Counted from the first letter of the stretch, positions 17,000 through 26,132 are shown. The stretch is DNA of 64,000 nt from Nitrosopumilus sp. (GCF_025698945.1 NZ_JAILWM010000001.1:124001-188000), one strand, 5' to 3'. Notes: generated by a model not told the origin, from the sequence alone. Numbers and translations are program-made.

Positions 17000-17047
17000 A
17001 CTTTATCTTTGGTAACTAATATTTTGTATTACTTGATAAACCAAACT

Positions 17048-17602
17048 ATGAAGAATAGATGTGATTGGGCTAAAGAAGAACCAAATATCTCTTATCATGA
17101 TAATGAATGGGGGAAACCTGTTCATGACGATCAAAAATTATTTGAATTTTTAATCTTAGAGGGCGCCCAAGCTGGTCTTTCATGGACTACGATTCTAAAG
17201 CGAAGGGATGGATATCGTAATGCCTTTTCAAATTTTAATCCTGAATTAGTTTCAAAATTTACTCAAAAAGATATAAAAAAACTAGTTAATGATGAATCTA
17301 TTATTAGAAATAAACTAAAAATCACTTCGGCAATAAACAATGCAATCAAGTTTTTACAAATTCAAAAAGAGTTTGGTTCTTTTGATTCTTACTTGTGGGG
17401 GTTTGTAAATAATAAACCAATTAAAAACACTTTCAAAAAATTATCAGAACTTCCAGCATCAACTGAAATCTCAACTAAATTAAGTAAGGATCTTAAACAG
17501 AGAGGCTTTACATTTGTTGGACCGACCATCTGTTATGCCTTTATGCAGGCAGTTGGCATGGTAAATGATCATACATCTGACTGTTATTTGTTCAAAAAAT
17601 GA
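17048..17602 (+). CDS. tag: DNA-3-methyladenine glycosylase I
   Basis: From the ATG at 17048 the product is 184 residues, the usual Tag length. This start places the zinc ligands at Cys5, His17, His175 and Cys179, the same numbers as in the E. coli enzyme, which argues against the longer in-frame start at 17009. Other Tag landmarks are YHDNEWGKPVHDD, EGAQAGLSW and FVGPTICYAFMQAVGMVNDH. The enzyme excises 3-methyladenine in base-excision repair. Confidence 0.93.
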   Translation: MKNRCDWAKEEPNISYHDNEWGKPVHDDQKLFEFLILEGAQAGLSWTTILKRRDGYRNAFSNFNPELVSKFTQKDIKKLVNDESIIRNKLKITSAINNAIKFLQIQKEFGSFDSYLWGFVNNKPIKNTFKKLSELPASTEISTKLSKDLKQRGFTFVGPTICYAFMQAVGMVNDHTSDCYLFKK

Positions 17603-17908
17603 TTAACTGGACTGGAATTTTTTCAGTGTATCACTATACAAGTTCATCGGCACAATTTTTACTGTACTTATTGCCGAAATCCCAACATCTATGCAAAGCT
17701 TCTCAATATCATGTGCATTAACTGCGTCTATAATGATAGTCCATTCATGTTCTAAAACAGACATGTAGAATTCTTTTACTTTGACATTTTCATATTTTTG
17801 ACTTTCTGATTCTAATTTTTCTCCTAACTTCATGAATATTTTTCTACTTTCTTCATTGTTAATTGGACATGATTCTGGGCTGTGAATTGCAGAAACTCCA
17901 AAAAGCAT
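17603..17908 (-). CDS. Hypothetical small protein
   Basis: About 101 residues from the ATG at 17908 (MLFGVSAIHSPESCPINN); an earlier in-frame ATG at 17926 is possible. The sequence looks like a ferredoxin-like alpha-beta fold with two cysteines and no membrane segment. It abuts the end of tag (convergent, zero gap). The family is not recognised. The pattern suggests a stand-alone small-molecule-binding or stress protein, but this is a guess. Confidence 0.6.
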   Translation of the reverse strand: MLFGVSAIHSPESCPINNEESRKIFMKLGEKLESESQKYENVKVKEFYMSVLEHEWTIIIDAVNAHDIEKLCIDVGISAISTVKIVPMNLYSDTLKKFQSS

Positions 17909-18013
17909 AAGGAAATTATTTCTCACCGATATTTAAATCTGAATTTATTTCCTAATGATTATTTTTTTTTCAAATCTAGGTTATAAACAAGATTTTTGAA
18001 TGTCAATATTGTA

Positions 18014-19279
18014 ATGAATGAAAAATTTTCAAGGTTTTCAAAAACTGCGGGACCTGGAATATTATTTGCAAGTACTGCAATTGGGGTGTCTCATTTAATT
18101 CAATCCACCAGAGCAGGTGCTGATTTTGGTTTGTTGATCCTTGGGTTTGTGATACTAGTTACTTTACTAAAATATCCTTTCTTTGAATATGGTTCTCGTT
18201 ATGCAAACTCTACACAAACAAGTATAATTGATGGATACAAAAAACTTGGAAAACCTGCACTGTGGTTATATTTTCTTTTAACAATATCTTCAATGTTTTT
18301 TGTTACTGGGGCAGTAGGGTTTGTTACTGCTGGATTTTTTGAGAATCTTTTTGGAATTAATATTCTAGGTGATTGGACTGTTGTTATTTTATTTGCCATG
18401 TGTGTTGCAATTTTAGCGATTGGAAGATACAATGCTTTGGATAGTTTGATTAAGATTATTGCTATTGTGCTATTGATTTCAACAGTCTCGGCATTCCTAC
18501 TGACTTTATGGAATGGACCCGTTGAGTCCGTAGATGATTTTACTCCTAAAGAATTATTTGATATGGCTGGAATTTTTTTCCTGTTGGCCTTGATGGGATG
18601 GATGCCAACAGCTCTTGATCTTTCTAGTTGGAACAGCTTGTGGACTTTGGAAAGAATTAAACAGACAAACTACAAGCCAAAATTACAAGAGACATTATTT
18701 GAATTTAGATTAGCATATCTTGTTACTGGAATTCTTGCAATAATGTTTGTCATCTTAGGCACCTTCATTTTCTTTGGGTCTGGAGTTGAATTACCGAACG
18801 ATAATTCACAATTTGCACACCATGTTGTAACACTATATACTCATACTATTGGCAATTGGAGCTACATCGTAATTGCAGCTTCTGCATTTACAGTGATGTT
18901 TGGTACTATTATTGCTGTTTTTGATGGATACTCTAGATCCATGCAAAGAACAGTAGAATTAATTTTTTCTACAAATGAATTTACAAAATATCCAAAATTC
19001 CGGATTTTTTATACTGTTTTTCTGTTTGTTTTGGCAATTGGTGCACTTTTGGTGATTTTTCAATTCCAAAATAATTTCAAAGAGTTAGTTGATTTTGCAA
19101 CGGTATTATCTTTTGTAATAGCGCCTATTATTGCAATTTTTAATTTTAGACTAGTCACAGGTAAATTTCTTGCAAAAGAACATCATCCGTCATTATTACT
19201 TAAAATTCTAAGCTATTCTGGAATAGTTTTCCTAAGTGGATTTGCAGTTTTCTTTTTAATAACTAAATTCATACTATGA
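18014..19279 (+). CDS. Nramp-related transporter lacking the DPGN motif
   Basis: A 421-residue membrane protein with about eleven helices. The first helix, GPGILFASTAIGVSHLIQST, aligns with Nramp helix 1, where metal transporters have DPGN; here the text is AIGVS. In helix 6 the usual MPH is replaced by MGWMPTALD. The ion specificity therefore probably differs from canonical Mn/Fe transport. An in-frame TTG at 17996 exists, but the ATG at 18014 gives the standard start. It lies upstream of ferritin on the same strand, 64 bases away. Confidence 0.8.
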   Translation: MNEKFSRFSKTAGPGILFASTAIGVSHLIQSTRAGADFGLLILGFVILVTLLKYPFFEYGSRYANSTQTSIIDGYKKLGKPALWLYFLLTISSMFFVTGAVGFVTAGFFENLFGINILGDWTVVILFAMCVAILAIGRYNALDSLIKIIAIVLLISTVSAFLLTLWNGPVESVDDFTPKELFDMAGIFFLLALMGWMPTALDLSSWNSLWTLERIKQTNYKPKLQETLFEFRLAYLVTGILAIMFVILGTFIFFGSGVELPNDNSQFAHHVVTLYTHTIGNWSYIVIAASAFTVMFGTIIAVFDGYSRSMQRTVELIFSTNEFTKYPKFRIFYTVFLFVLAIGALLVIFQFQNNFKELVDFATVLSFVIAPIIAIFNFRLVTGKFLAKEHHPSLLLKILSYSGIVFLSGFAVFFLITKFIL

Positions 19280-19343
19280 AGGATTTATTGCGTTTAATCT
19301 AACTAATTTAGCAAGTTTTTTTAATAGAAAAGAACCAGTAACA

Positions 19344-19868
19344 ATGAAAACAATGAAACTCTCTCCAAAAATAAAAAAGGCACTCAATGATCAAATACTT
19401 CTTGAAGCTTCTGCCTCAAATAGCTATCTTGCAATGGCTACATGGTGTGAAGTAACAGGATATCAAGGCGCTGCAAACTATTTTTACGCACAATCTGATG
19501 AAGAAAGAACTCATATGCTCAAAATAGTTCATTTTCTAAATGATCTTGGAGCTACTGCCACAATCCCTGCAATTAAAGCACCAGTTAGTTCTTACAAATC
19601 TCTTGAAACCTTAATCAAGACTGCATTAAAAAACGAACAAGCAGTTACAAAGGCAATTCACAAAATTGTTGAGATGACCCAAAAAGAAAAAGATCATTCT
19701 ACATATGCATTTCTAGAATGGTTTGTTAACGAGCAAGTACAAGAAGAAACAAAATTTGAAACCATATTACAAAAGTTTGATCTTCTTGGTAGAGACAAAC
19801 TTGGAATCAATGAGATTGACAAGTATCTTGCATCAGAAGCTACAACCACTAATGAACCTGCAGCATAG
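19344..19868 (+). CDS. ftn: Ferritin (non-haem, Ftn type)
   Basis: A 174-residue four-helix-bundle ferritin. Ferroxidase-type residues are seen in LEASASNSYLAM (Glu near 21), SDEERTHMLK (Glu/His near 54-57) and EKDHSTYAFLEWFVNEQVQEE. It oxidises Fe(II) and stores iron as a mineral in a 24-mer shell, limiting Fenton chemistry. The length and the last helix match bacterial FtnA-like proteins. It follows the Nramp-like transporter gene, a suggestive pairing for metal handling. Confidence 0.93.
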   Translation: MKTMKLSPKIKKALNDQILLEASASNSYLAMATWCEVTGYQGAANYFYAQSDEERTHMLKIVHFLNDLGATATIPAIKAPVSSYKSLETLIKTALKNEQAVTKAIHKIVEMTQKEKDHSTYAFLEWFVNEQVQEETKFETILQKFDLLGRDKLGINEIDKYLASEATTTNEPAA

Positions 19869-19909
19869 ATTTCTAAAATAATTAATACCTCCTGATTTTC
19901 TATTTCTTC

Positions 19910-20242
19910 ATGACTGTTACAGTTACACGAAAACCAGGTGGTGTAACACAACTATTCAATACTGAAACCGGTAGAGTTTCTTACAAATGCAAAGCAGACT
20001 CTGCCTATATGCTAATTGAGGCCTTTGGTGGAATTGTAAAGTTTAACAAAAAAGGTGCAATGGCTACAGTAACTGGCCACATCACATCACTTGATTCCTG
20101 TGATGTGCTCAAAAAAGGACATCCAGAGTATAAAGACGCGTTATCTTCAATAATATCTTCACATAAAGAATTTGCAAAACAAGTCTCTGAATTTTACCAA
20201 AATGAAATTAATGACCTTGAAAATAAATTGTCTGGACTTTAA
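19910..20242 (+). CDS. Hypothetical protein
   Basis: A 110-residue protein with a beta-rich first half (MTVTVTRKPGGVTQLFNTETG) and a helical C-terminal half. Two cysteines (KCKAD near 28 and SCDVL near 66) are present but make no metal motif. There is no signal or membrane segment. It starts at an ATG 42 bases after ferritin on the same strand. I do not recognise it. Confidence 0.6.
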   Translation: MTVTVTRKPGGVTQLFNTETGRVSYKCKADSAYMLIEAFGGIVKFNKKGAMATVTGHITSLDSCDVLKKGHPEYKDALSSIISSHKEFAKQVSEFYQNEINDLENKLSGL

Positions 20243-20366
20243 CTCTGAAATTTTTCACATTTACATCCTTTAACAACACATTTGTCTTTTCCATTCAAGT
20301 GAATGGAATTATCATGATAGCAACCAATTTTTTATTATTGCATTTCATTTTTTAAGAAATTATTTT

Positions 20367-20483
20367 TTATTCTGTGCCTCTAGGCATATCATGAACTTTG
20401 CCAATATGGAGAGCCAATTCTACAACATCTGAACCAAAATCTTCCCCACAAAATCTACAATGAAATGTATACTGATTTGACAT
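20367..20483 (-). CDS. 38-residue C2H2 zinc-finger-like microprotein
   Basis: A short complete gene, ATG at 20483 and TAA at 20367. The product reads CRFCGEDF, then twelve to sixteen residues on LHIGKVHD, giving the CxxC...HxxxH pattern of a single C2H2 zinc finger. Hardly any sequence lies outside the finger. Single-finger microproteins are common in archaea; the partner is unknown. It is read in the opposite direction to the gene before it. Confidence 0.6.
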   Translation of the reverse strand: MSNQYTFHCRFCGEDFGSDVVELALHIGKVHDMPRGTE

Positions 20484-20535
20484 GATCAACTACTAATTTC
20501 ATATTGTATTAAAAAGTAATGATCTATGTTTTTAT

Positions 20536-20709
20536 TCAACCATAAATCATGCAGTGCTCGCACTCGCATACTTCTTGCTGTTTTGCTTTCTTCAAACATT
20601 TTCTGTGTTGACCAGCTTGACACTGTACACAAATCTCATCTAGATTATCAACACTTGTATATTTTTTAGATTGATCAAATCCAAATCCCCCATCTCTTGG
20701 CCCTACCAT
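20536..20709 (-). CDS. 57-residue cysteine-rich microprotein
   Basis: A complete gene, ATG at 20709 and TGA at 20536. The product has CVQCQAGQHRKC then CECEHCMI, six or seven cysteines plus one histidine, sufficient for a zinc site. There is no signal peptide. It sits in a tandem run of reverse-strand microproteins (20367-21222). Unknown function. Confidence 0.6.
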   Translation of the reverse strand: MVGPRDGGFGFDQSKKYTSVDNLDEICVQCQAGQHRKCLKKAKQQEVCECEHCMIYG

Positions 20710-20743
20710 GTATTTACAATACTGATGTAGTATTTTTACTTCT

Positions 20744-21052
20744 CTAATTGATTGCTGATCTAATTGAATCTACTAATTCGTTTTTGTGTGTCTCTATGAT
20801 TCCTCTAATTTCAAAAGTATCTACATAACCACCAGCTGATGCACGAGTAGCTTTCAGCAAATAATGTAATGATCCTTCTTCAATTTTTCCAACATAATAT
20901 CCATAAAGAAAATCTAATTCGTTATTACACTTCCAAATTTTTTTAATGTTTGGAAAAGTTTGTTTTATTTCTGTTGGAATTTCTTGTATTCTTCGTTTAA
21001 TGTATTGGTCTAATGATTTTCTAATTGAAGAATCTTGAAGCATTATGATCAT
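20744..21052 (-). CDS. Hypothetical protein
   Basis: A 102-residue soluble protein, basic in the first third (SLDQYIKRRIQEIP) and mixed alpha-beta afterwards (FLYGYYVGKIEEGSLHYLL). The true start may be the fourth codon (ATG at 21043, MLQDSSIRK). It is on the same strand as the neighbouring microproteins. No family is recognised. Confidence 0.55.
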   Translation of the reverse strand: MIIMLQDSSIRKSLDQYIKRRIQEIPTEIKQTFPNIKKIWKCNNELDFLYGYYVGKIEEGSLHYLLKATRASAGGYVDTFEIRGIIETHKNELVDSIRSAIN

Positions 21053-21072
21053 GATAATTCAAAACTTGCTTT

Positions 21073-21222
21073 TTAGTTCTTATCTTTTTTATCCTTTTTT
21101 TCATCATCTGGATTATCCCACATATGCATTGTTCCTCGAATCATAAAAGAACCGACAATTATTGCAACTAATCCTCCAACAATAAATACAAAAAATTTAC
21201 CAATATCTTTGATGCCTGCCAC
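21073..21222 (-). CDS. 49-residue single-span membrane microprotein
   Basis: Reads from a GTG at 21222 to TAA at 21073. One hydrophobic helix at about 9-28 (FFVFIVGGLVAIIVGSFM) is followed by a charged tail ending in several Lys and Asp residues. A frame on the other strand overlaps its first bases, but the coding signal of a membrane helix plus a charged tail favours this one. Function unknown; there is no ATG start. Confidence 0.45.
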   Translation of the reverse strand: MAGIKDIGKFFVFIVGGLVAIIVGSFMIRGTMHMWDNPDDEKKDKKDKN

Positions 21223-21307
21223 TAATACTAGATCTACTGTCAGTCTAATTATAATTGTCTGGGAAATTCAATTAGATTCAATAGTGAGACTGGCTTTTTC
21301 CCATCAA

Positions 21308-21406
21308 ATGTCTAAAATTAAACAGATAGCAGCTTGGATTGCAATAATTGGTGGCGGAATTGCATTCTTCTTCTTTTCAATTGAGATGGCAGAAATCATG
21401 AGATAA
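21308..21406 (+). CDS. 32-residue single-span membrane microprotein
   Basis: An ATG at 21308 starts MSKIKQIAAWIAIIGGGIAF, a compact basic N-terminus and one membrane helix with a glycine patch, then SIEMAEIMR. The frame extends upstream to 21209, but that part is antisense to the reverse-strand microprotein and is unlikely to be coding. Unknown function. Confidence 0.45.
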   Translation: MSKIKQIAAWIAIIGGGIAFFFFSIEMAEIMR

Positions 21407-21451
21407 TTCTAAAAAGTAAATACATTGTAGTGATTTGTAGTAACATTAGAT

Positions 21452-21892
21452 ATGATCTCTGAAGAAATTAAAGAATTTTTAAGTCAACAACGACTTGGAT
21501 ATGTTGCTACGGTAACTCCTAATGGCAAACCAAACTTGTCTCCAAAAGGAACAATCATTGGTTGGAATAATACAAGTTTAGCTTTTGCAGACATTAGGTC
21601 TCCTGATACCATTACTAATTTAAAAAATAATTCTAATGTTGAAATTAATGTGATTGACCCTCTTTTACGCAAGGGGTATCTCTTCAAGGGTGAGGCTAGA
21701 ATCATTACTGACTCAAATCTTTATGCTGACATTCTTGCATATTATAGAAGTATAGGGGTGAAAAGTCCAATCAATTCAATTGTGATGGTAAGCGTTTCTC
21801 ATGTATCCGAGGTTACTTCCCCCCTATATGATTTGGGGATATCTGAGCAAGAAATAAAATCAAAGTGGAAAAAACATTTTGCAAATCTATGA
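21452..21892 (+). CDS. Pyridoxamine 5'-phosphate oxidase-like flavin-binding protein
   Basis: A 146-residue split-barrel protein of the PNPOx-like family: the start EEIKEFLSQQRLGYVATVTPNG and PNLSPKGT, then a DIRSPDTITNLKNNSNVEINV core. Such proteins bind FMN or F420. With cofC, cofD, cofG and cofH elsewhere in the window, F420 use is conceivable, but FMN is equally possible. The reaction is unknown. It is convergent with the coiled-coil gene, overlapping by six bases. Confidence 0.8.
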   Translation: MISEEIKEFLSQQRLGYVATVTPNGKPNLSPKGTIIGWNNTSLAFADIRSPDTITNLKNNSNVEINVIDPLLRKGYLFKGEARIITDSNLYADILAYYRSIGVKSPINSIVMVSVSHVSEVTSPLYDLGISEQEIKSKWKKHFANL

Positions 21893-22657
21893 TGCTAATT
21901 TTTTTAGTTTTTCAAGTTCTTGTTTAGTTATTTCGTGTTCTTCTCTCTCTCTTTCTAGTAATCCTTGAATAGTTTCTAATTCTTTTTGTGTCATGTTGAG
22001 TTTTGATTTTAAAGAACCAACTACTGCACCTGCAGCTTCAATAATTCCTGCTGAACTTTTTTGATTTGTATCATGTCCCTGAATGAATTCTTTTTCTTTA
22101 GGTGTAAGTATACTTGTGTCTTCAAATTGATCTTTTTTATTTAATTCTTCTTTAGCATTGTATAGTCTAGCGTTTGCTTCGTCAAGTTCTTTTTGAGATT
22201 CTGCTTGTTGTTTTCTAATACTGCTTAGTGTTGATTGTTCGTTAGATATTTCTTCTTTTAATTCTTCATGTTTTTTAGTAACTTCCTCTAATTCTTCTTT
22301 CATTTTTGAAAGAGTTTCTTTAGTCTTGTTAAAATCACTAATTGATTTTGAATCATTAATTTTTTGTGAATTTTTAATTTTTTCTAGGAGTCCTTTATGT
22401 TCACGTTGGATTACGTCTAACTCCATCTTTTTCTGATTTAATTCTTTTTTGACTAACATTAAATTACTAACTGTGGCCGAATATTCTTCTTTTACAGTCT
22501 GAATCTTTTGTGTAACATTTGAGATTTCTTCTTGTTTTTCTCTAAATTCTTTTTGCAGGTTCTCTACTTCTGATTCCAATTGTTCTTTGAGTATGTACTC
22601 TTCACTGTTTTCAGAAATTTTTTCCTCTTCGATTTTCTTTTTACCAAAAAACCCCAT
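21887..22657 (-). CDS. Long coiled-coil protein
   Basis: A 256-residue protein that is coiled coil almost throughout (heptad-like Leu/Ile/Val spacing with many Glu and Lys) from about residue 20 to the end, with a short break near 190-215 (QGHDTNQKSSAGIIEAAGAVVGSL) that may be a hinge or membrane-contact segment. The N-terminus MGFFGKKKIEEEK is basic-acidic with no signal. Structural or segregation-type roles are typical of such proteins, but none is shown. Confidence 0.65.
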   Translation of the reverse strand: MGFFGKKKIEEEKISENSEEYILKEQLESEVENLQKEFREKQEEISNVTQKIQTVKEEYSATVSNLMLVKKELNQKKMELDVIQREHKGLLEKIKNSQKINDSKSISDFNKTKETLSKMKEELEEVTKKHEELKEEISNEQSTLSSIRKQQAESQKELDEANARLYNAKEELNKKDQFEDTSILTPKEKEFIQGHDTNQKSSAGIIEAAGAVVGSLKSKLNMTQKELETIQGLLEREREEHEITKQELEKLKKLAS

Positions 22658-22696
22658 GTCTCTAAACGTTATTCTCCAAAAGATGAACCTTTCTTA

Positions 22697-22894
22697 TTAT
22701 TGCTTTTCTCGATTCCTAAAAAATTTTAGGTAGAATCCTATTGAGCCAATTATTAGCCCTCCAACCAAGGAAATTGTGCCTAATTCAGGCATATTTGGAT
22801 AGATATTTGGAGCAAGAAATAGTAACAGAGCTCCAAAAATTATTAATGCAAATCCTCCATTGTTCTTTGTTTTATTGTGATCTCCGTGAACCAT
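22697..22894 (-). CDS. Two-span small membrane protein
   Basis: A 65-residue protein with two membrane helices (about 12-28 and 35-56), a short basic N-terminus (MVHGDHNKTKNNG) and a basic C-tail (FFRNREKQ). It starts three bases after the end of lysS on the same strand, so it is likely co-transcribed. Unknown function. Confidence 0.6.
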   Translation of the reverse strand: MVHGDHNKTKNNGGFALIIFGALLLFLAPNIYPNMPELGTISLVGGLIIGSIGFYLKFFRNREKQ

Positions 22895-22896
22895 AC

Positions 22897-24483
22897 TTAC
22901 ACATACTCTGAAAGTGTTTTTGCTACTTGTTTTCTTCCAATATCTGAAATGAATGGACCAATTTTTGGTCCTCTTGATGTGCCAAGAATTATTTGATATA
23001 ATACTTTAAAGAAATCTTTTGGTTGTACATCATTTGATTTTGCAATTTGGTAAATTGTATTTTGAATATCTTCAGGTTCTTCTTCTGCACCAAGTGCACC
23101 CACTAGAATTTTTAGTGCTTTTTTTGTTGCATCATCAATTTCTACTTGAATTTTTTCTTGCTGATCAAACTCATCTGCATAATTACCTGCAATCTTGATA
23201 AGGTTTTCAATTTCTGGTTCTGGATTTTTAATTACTCCGTAATCTAACAGCTTTTTCATTACTCTTTCATCTCTATTTTCTTTGAAGATTTTTGCTAATT
23301 CAATTAAAAGTCTGTAATTAACATGAATGCTAGATTGTTTTGGTGGATTTAGTAAATTTACATATTCATAAAGACCTTTCATCTTGGTAAGTTTTGCTGG
23401 ATTGTCTACTTTGATTTTTCCAAAATAGATATCTTCTAACTCGTTGTATTCATTCATTAATGATGGTATGTCATCTAAACCAAGCTCTCTGGCACCTGTA
23501 ATTCTTTTGTACAGTAATAATAGAATTGATTTTGGACTTCCAAATTCTAACCATCTTTGTGCAGTTAATACATTTCCTAATGACTTTGAAATCTTTTTTC
23601 CTCCTTTATCTAAAAACATCTCATATTTTACATGGTGAGGATGTGGAAAATCTAAAATCTCATCAGATACCCAATCATTTACTTTAACTGAATCCATGAT
23701 GTCTTTTCCATATGCTTCAAATCTGATATCAAATGCTGACCATCTTGCTGCAAATTCTACTTTCCAGGCTAATTTTCCAAGATCTTTTGTAATGTCTGCT
23801 TCTCCCTCATGATTGCATCCTTTGACATTCTTTCCACCAATTTCTGCATCATGGCATCGATACTTTACTTTCTTCTCTTCTGCAATGTATTCTGTAGCTT
23901 CTGCGGTATACAATCGATTACAATTTGCACATACTGGAAAATATGGTAAATATTTCTGATATTTTTCTTGCCCGACTAATTCTGAAATCTTTTCACCGAT
24001 TTTAGAACTGTTTTGCAATATTGTGTGAATTTGTTCTTTTAGTAATCCTTGGTTGTAAGTGTCTTTAGCTCTCCTAAATTCATATTTTATCCCAACACTA
24101 TCTAATCCGTCAAGAAGAATACTGCTCATGTGCATTCCGTATGAATCATGGCATCCAAAAGGATCAGGAATCAATGATACTGGTTTTGCCAGATGCTCTT
24201 CAAGTGAATCAGGAAACCCTGCTGGAATCTTCCTTAATCCATCAAGATCATCTGAATAAGCAATTAATTCTGATTTGTATCCTAAATTCTCTAATGCTAA
24301 TTTAACACCATAAGCTCTTACTGCATCTCCTAAACTTCCAATATGTGGAACTCCAGATGCTCCAAGTCCACTTTCAACTCTTAAAATATCTAAATTTCTT
24401 CCAAGAGATTTCTCTCTTTCAAGTAATTCTGAAGCTAATTTATCAATCCAAGTACCTTTACCAATAATTTCTTGCTCTGACAT
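22897..24483 (-). CDS. lysS: Lysyl-tRNA synthetase, class I
   Basis: A 528-residue class I LysRS, which replaces the class II enzyme in many archaea. Signature motifs: PHIGSLGD near 46-53 (HIGH equivalent), a cysteine knuckle CANCNRLY with a further zinc-like site, and KKISKSLGN near 300 (KMSKS equivalent). The C-terminal helical tRNA-binding domain is complete. It lies six bases after elp3 in the same direction, followed at once by a two-span membrane protein. Confidence 0.95.
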   Translation of the reverse strand: MSEQEIIGKGTWIDKLASELLEREKSLGRNLDILRVESGLGASGVPHIGSLGDAVRAYGVKLALENLGYKSELIAYSDDLDGLRKIPAGFPDSLEEHLAKPVSLIPDPFGCHDSYGMHMSSILLDGLDSVGIKYEFRRAKDTYNQGLLKEQIHTILQNSSKIGEKISELVGQEKYQKYLPYFPVCANCNRLYTAEATEYIAEEKKVKYRCHDAEIGGKNVKGCNHEGEADITKDLGKLAWKVEFAARWSAFDIRFEAYGKDIMDSVKVNDWVSDEILDFPHPHHVKYEMFLDKGGKKISKSLGNVLTAQRWLEFGSPKSILLLLYKRITGARELGLDDIPSLMNEYNELEDIYFGKIKVDNPAKLTKMKGLYEYVNLLNPPKQSSIHVNYRLLIELAKIFKENRDERVMKKLLDYGVIKNPEPEIENLIKIAGNYADEFDQQEKIQVEIDDATKKALKILVGALGAEEEPEDIQNTIYQIAKSNDVQPKDFFKVLYQIILGTSRGPKIGPFISDIGRKQVAKTLSEYV

Positions 24484-24489
24484 TGTTTA

Positions 24490-26076
24490 CTAGCTCAATT
24501 GTTTGGACATGTATGGCCCATATAACGAATACCCCAGCTTTTGATAATATTCTCTAGTTCCAACTGCACTAATTACAAGTATTTTCTTTGAATCAAATTC
24601 TTCTTTAGCAATCTTTTCTGCCTCTCTCATCAAATTCTTTCCTAGTCCTGAATGCTGAATCTCGTTATCTTCTTTCTCCCCCAGTTTTAATGATTTTCCA
24701 TAAACGTGAATTTCTCTAACAATACAAGAATCATTTCCTACTTCGTCTCTATGAGCATCAACACTAGGTTTTCTTAATCTTAAAAATCCATAAATTGATT
24801 CATTTTTGTCTTCATATGACAAAAACACCTCTTTACCAGCTGAAGAGCCATAATCAATTCTGTTCATTTTGATGTCCATACTATTTGATTTTCTTTGAGA
24901 TAACCCTGCCTCTCTACATCTGATGCATTTGCATGATAATCCTTGTTTTGCTAAATTTTGGTGAACTATTTGTCTTAGATTTCCTGATTTTGGACCTGCT
25001 ATGATATCATTAGGTGAAATCTCTCTTTGTATTCTCATAATTCTTACCCATTTTGGAATGTTCTTTTTTACTTCAGTTAGAACTTTGATCATGTCCTCAT
25101 CTGAATATGGTTTGTATTTTCCTTGCTGGAATTCCTCATAGAGTGGGGTATTTTCTATTACTAATGATGGGTAAATCTTCAACATGTCTGGACGTAAAGC
25201 AGAATCTGAAAATAATTTTTTAAAATCTGCAATGTCTCCCTCTGGAGTCATTGTTGGCAAACCTGGCATCATATGAGCAACTATTTTGTAACCTGCATCC
25301 TTTGAAATTTGGAAAGATTCTGTGACGTCATTATAATCATGACCTCTGTTAACAATTTGGTACACTCTTTCTTGTAATGATTGAACTCCGATCTCAATTC
25401 TTGTAATTCCATAGTTTAACATTAGATCCACATGTTCTTTTTTACAATAGTCCGGTTTTGTTTCAATTGTAAATCCTACATTTCTAATGGATGCATGTTC
25501 GTTGTTTGATTTTGCTTCCTGTAGATTTTTTGATTCTGTTCCATTTAGTGCATCATAACATGATTTGATAAAATTTTCTTGATAGTCTTTTGGCATAAAT
25601 AGAAAAGTTCCTCCGACAATCACAATCTCCATTTTTGACGGATCATGTCCAAATGCTATTAGCTTATCAATTTTTGATATGATTTGTAATTTTGGGTCAT
25701 ATTCATTTTCAATTGCATTTAGTGTAGATGGTTCTTTTCCTGTGTAACTGTTTGGTGAATTTGATTCAATACCTCCTGGACAATAGGTGCATCTACCATG
25801 CGGGCATGCATATGGTTTAGGCATTAATGCTACAACCGATACTCCTGATGCAGTTTTTGCAGGTTTTTTTAACAAAACTTTTCTCAATTTTTTAAAATCT
25901 GACTCATTTGCCATGGATAGAATTTCATAATTTCTAGGAATTCTGTCTAGAGAATACTTTAAGCAAATTTTTTTTATTTCTTCTTTGACTTGACTTTTGT
26001 TAGGCTCAGAAATTGTAAGGAGATTCTGTGTAATTTCACTACATGCTTTAGAAAAATCTGAACTCATTTTATTCAT
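24490..26076 (-). CDS. elp3: Elp3-type tRNA wobble-uridine modification enzyme
   Basis: A 528-residue protein joining a radical SAM domain with a C-terminal GNAT acetyltransferase. The cluster cysteines are Cys91, Cys96 and Cys99 in CPHGRCTYCPGG (CX4CX2C). The GNAT part has the acetyl-CoA loop-type GLGKNLMREAE and ends with RKYYQKLGYSLYGPYM-like text (REYYQKLGYS). Elp3 attaches a carboxymethyl group to U34 of certain tRNAs. The start ATG at 26076 is followed by a second in-frame ATG at 26067. It precedes lysS. Confidence 0.94.
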   Translation of the reverse strand: MNKMSSDFSKACSEITQNLLTISEPNKSQVKEEIKKICLKYSLDRIPRNYEILSMANESDFKKLRKVLLKKPAKTASGVSVVALMPKPYACPHGRCTYCPGGIESNSPNSYTGKEPSTLNAIENEYDPKLQIISKIDKLIAFGHDPSKMEIVIVGGTFLFMPKDYQENFIKSCYDALNGTESKNLQEAKSNNEHASIRNVGFTIETKPDYCKKEHVDLMLNYGITRIEIGVQSLQERVYQIVNRGHDYNDVTESFQISKDAGYKIVAHMMPGLPTMTPEGDIADFKKLFSDSALRPDMLKIYPSLVIENTPLYEEFQQGKYKPYSDEDMIKVLTEVKKNIPKWVRIMRIQREISPNDIIAGPKSGNLRQIVHQNLAKQGLSCKCIRCREAGLSQRKSNSMDIKMNRIDYGSSAGKEVFLSYEDKNESIYGFLRLRKPSVDAHRDEVGNDSCIVREIHVYGKSLKLGEKEDNEIQHSGLGKNLMREAEKIAKEEFDSKKILVISAVGTREYYQKLGYSLYGPYMSKQLS

Positions 26077-26132
26077 GTTTATTCAAATTCTTATTGACAT
26101 AAATTCGTTAAATAATTTAATTTTCTCAAATT

